From Sinobacterium norvegicum (lineage in GTDB: Bacteria; Pseudomonadota; Gammaproteobacteria; Pseudomonadales; Sinobacteriaceae): 64,000 nt of DNA. Numbering within the stretch: position 1 is the stretch's first letter; every line of letters begins with the position of its first letter. The notes under the pieces are model-generated. The model saw only the letters and a program-made list of their open reading frames with translations. It was not told where the DNA came from and searched no databases. The stretch covers positions 482,972 through 546,971 of the forward strand of contig NZ_CAKLPX010000003.1 in the NCBI RefSeq assembly GCF_923077115.1. Reading direction: 5' to 3'. Below are positions 63,831 through 64,000 of this stretch, one piece after another. The translations under genes were made by a program, and so were the position numbers.

Positions 63831-63925
63831 TATTTAGGGTCAGAGTAAAAACTATTGTCTTTTCTTGAGGTGGTCGTCTCTTCAGTGTGGATGTTCAAGG
63901 TTAGTTTTTACTCTGCCCCTAAATA
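63831..63925. repeat. REPIN-like element, copy 2
   Basis: 95 bp, same length and order as copy 1. Arms at 63831-63854 and 63902-63925 match at 23 of 24 positions. The right end lies 43 nt before the RAYT start codon. Together the two copies frame the truncated ORF and the lipoprotein gene. Confidence 0.85.
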
Positions 63926-63968
63926 GAAGCTAAACTAAAGAATACTCAATCGTTCAAGGATGAACGTA

Positions 63969-64000
63969 ATGGCAAGGCTTAAGCGATATACCCCAAAGGG
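63969..64000 (+). CDS. Start of REP-associated tyrosine transposase (RAYT), partial
   Basis: ATG at 63969 with AAGGA upstream, reading MARLKRYTPKG to the window end. This opening is characteristic of Y1-type transposases of the IS200/IS605-related RAYT group, which mobilise REP/REPIN sequences. Only ten codons are visible, so the call relies mainly on the adjacent REPIN-like elements. Confidence 0.55.
   Translation, partial: MARLKRYTPK

Noticed and set aside
1..64000. CRISPR array, prophage, restriction or other defence system
   Set aside because: No regularly spaced direct repeats, cas, phage structural, methylase or abortive-infection genes were seen; the only repeats are the two REPIN-like elements.

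Overview
The window looks like chromosomal DNA of a free-living, probably marine, respiratory gammaproteobacterium. This rests on the housekeeping genes present: the very large NAD-dependent glutamate dehydrogenase, class 2 pyrD, rmf, fused rlmKL, guaC, djlA, yfbR, ubiTUV, and the small DUF2789, DUF3301 and DUF3014 proteins. The gene mix would fit a member of the Cellvibrionales/Spongiibacteraceae-like groups. That placement is inference; no 16S gene is present.

Layout. (1) 1-3905, minus strand: a MoxR AAA ATPase / DUF58 / DUF4381 / two-VWA (Bat-type) operon, cut by the window start. (2) 4230-16943: mostly single housekeeping genes (NAD-GDH, pyrD, rmf, rlmKL, mscS-like channel, DUF481 protein, guaC, sugar O-acetyltransferase), many closed by clear hairpin terminators. 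(3) 16940-19926: a stand-alone DUF3305 paralogue with an unknown partner, tRNA-Ala(GGC), hemG and an Sfp-type phosphopantetheinyl transferase. (4) 20071-33736: a complete formate dehydrogenase island. It has a TupABC tungstate importer, a MobA-MobB fusion, FdhD, DUF3305/DUF3306 proteins, a multi-cluster ferredoxin, a TorD-like chaperone, a tiny Tat-signal protein, FdhABC and MoeA. Metal import, cofactor assembly, enzyme maturation and the enzyme itself are therefore encoded together. (5) 33847-36423: a tandem universal stress protein behind an Anr/FNR-like palindrome, a small Cys-rich protein, a decayed MBL-hydrolase pseudogene and an intact secreted MBL hydrolase. (6) 36748-45326: a catabolic acyl-CoA operon with two DUF35 proteins, two thiolase-fold proteins that both lack the nucleophilic cysteine, an acyl-CoA synthetase, two enoyl-CoA hydratases, an alpha-methylacyl-CoA racemase and a nitroreductase. 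It is best explained as degradation of a branched or sterol-like side chain. (7) 45373-47921: ubiV, ubiU and ubiT for oxygen-independent ubiquinone synthesis. (8) 47994-54500: thioesterase, NhaC antiporter, DsbA-like protein, DUF2789, a LuxR regulator divergent from an HsaA-like flavin monooxygenase, and a secreted glutathione peroxidase. (9) 54717-62729: djlA, DUF3014, yfbR, ppiC, DUF3301, a DEAD-box helicase and a large Cache-HAMP-GAF-HD-GYP receptor. (10) 62841-64000: a low-GC accessory tip with an apparent IS end, two near-identical 95-bp REPIN-like elements, a 5'-truncated ORF followed closely by a lipoprotein gene, and the first codons of a RAYT-type transposase.

Themes: formate oxidation, oxygen-independent quinone synthesis and an Anr-like site suggest low-oxygen fitness. 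The acyl-CoA operon plus the HsaA-like monooxygenase suggest growth on steroid- or isoprenoid-like compounds. The least explained parts are the orphan DUF3305 pair, the Cys-less thiolase/DUF35 quartet and the REPIN-bounded gene pair at the right end. I see no CRISPR array, prophage or recognisable defence system.
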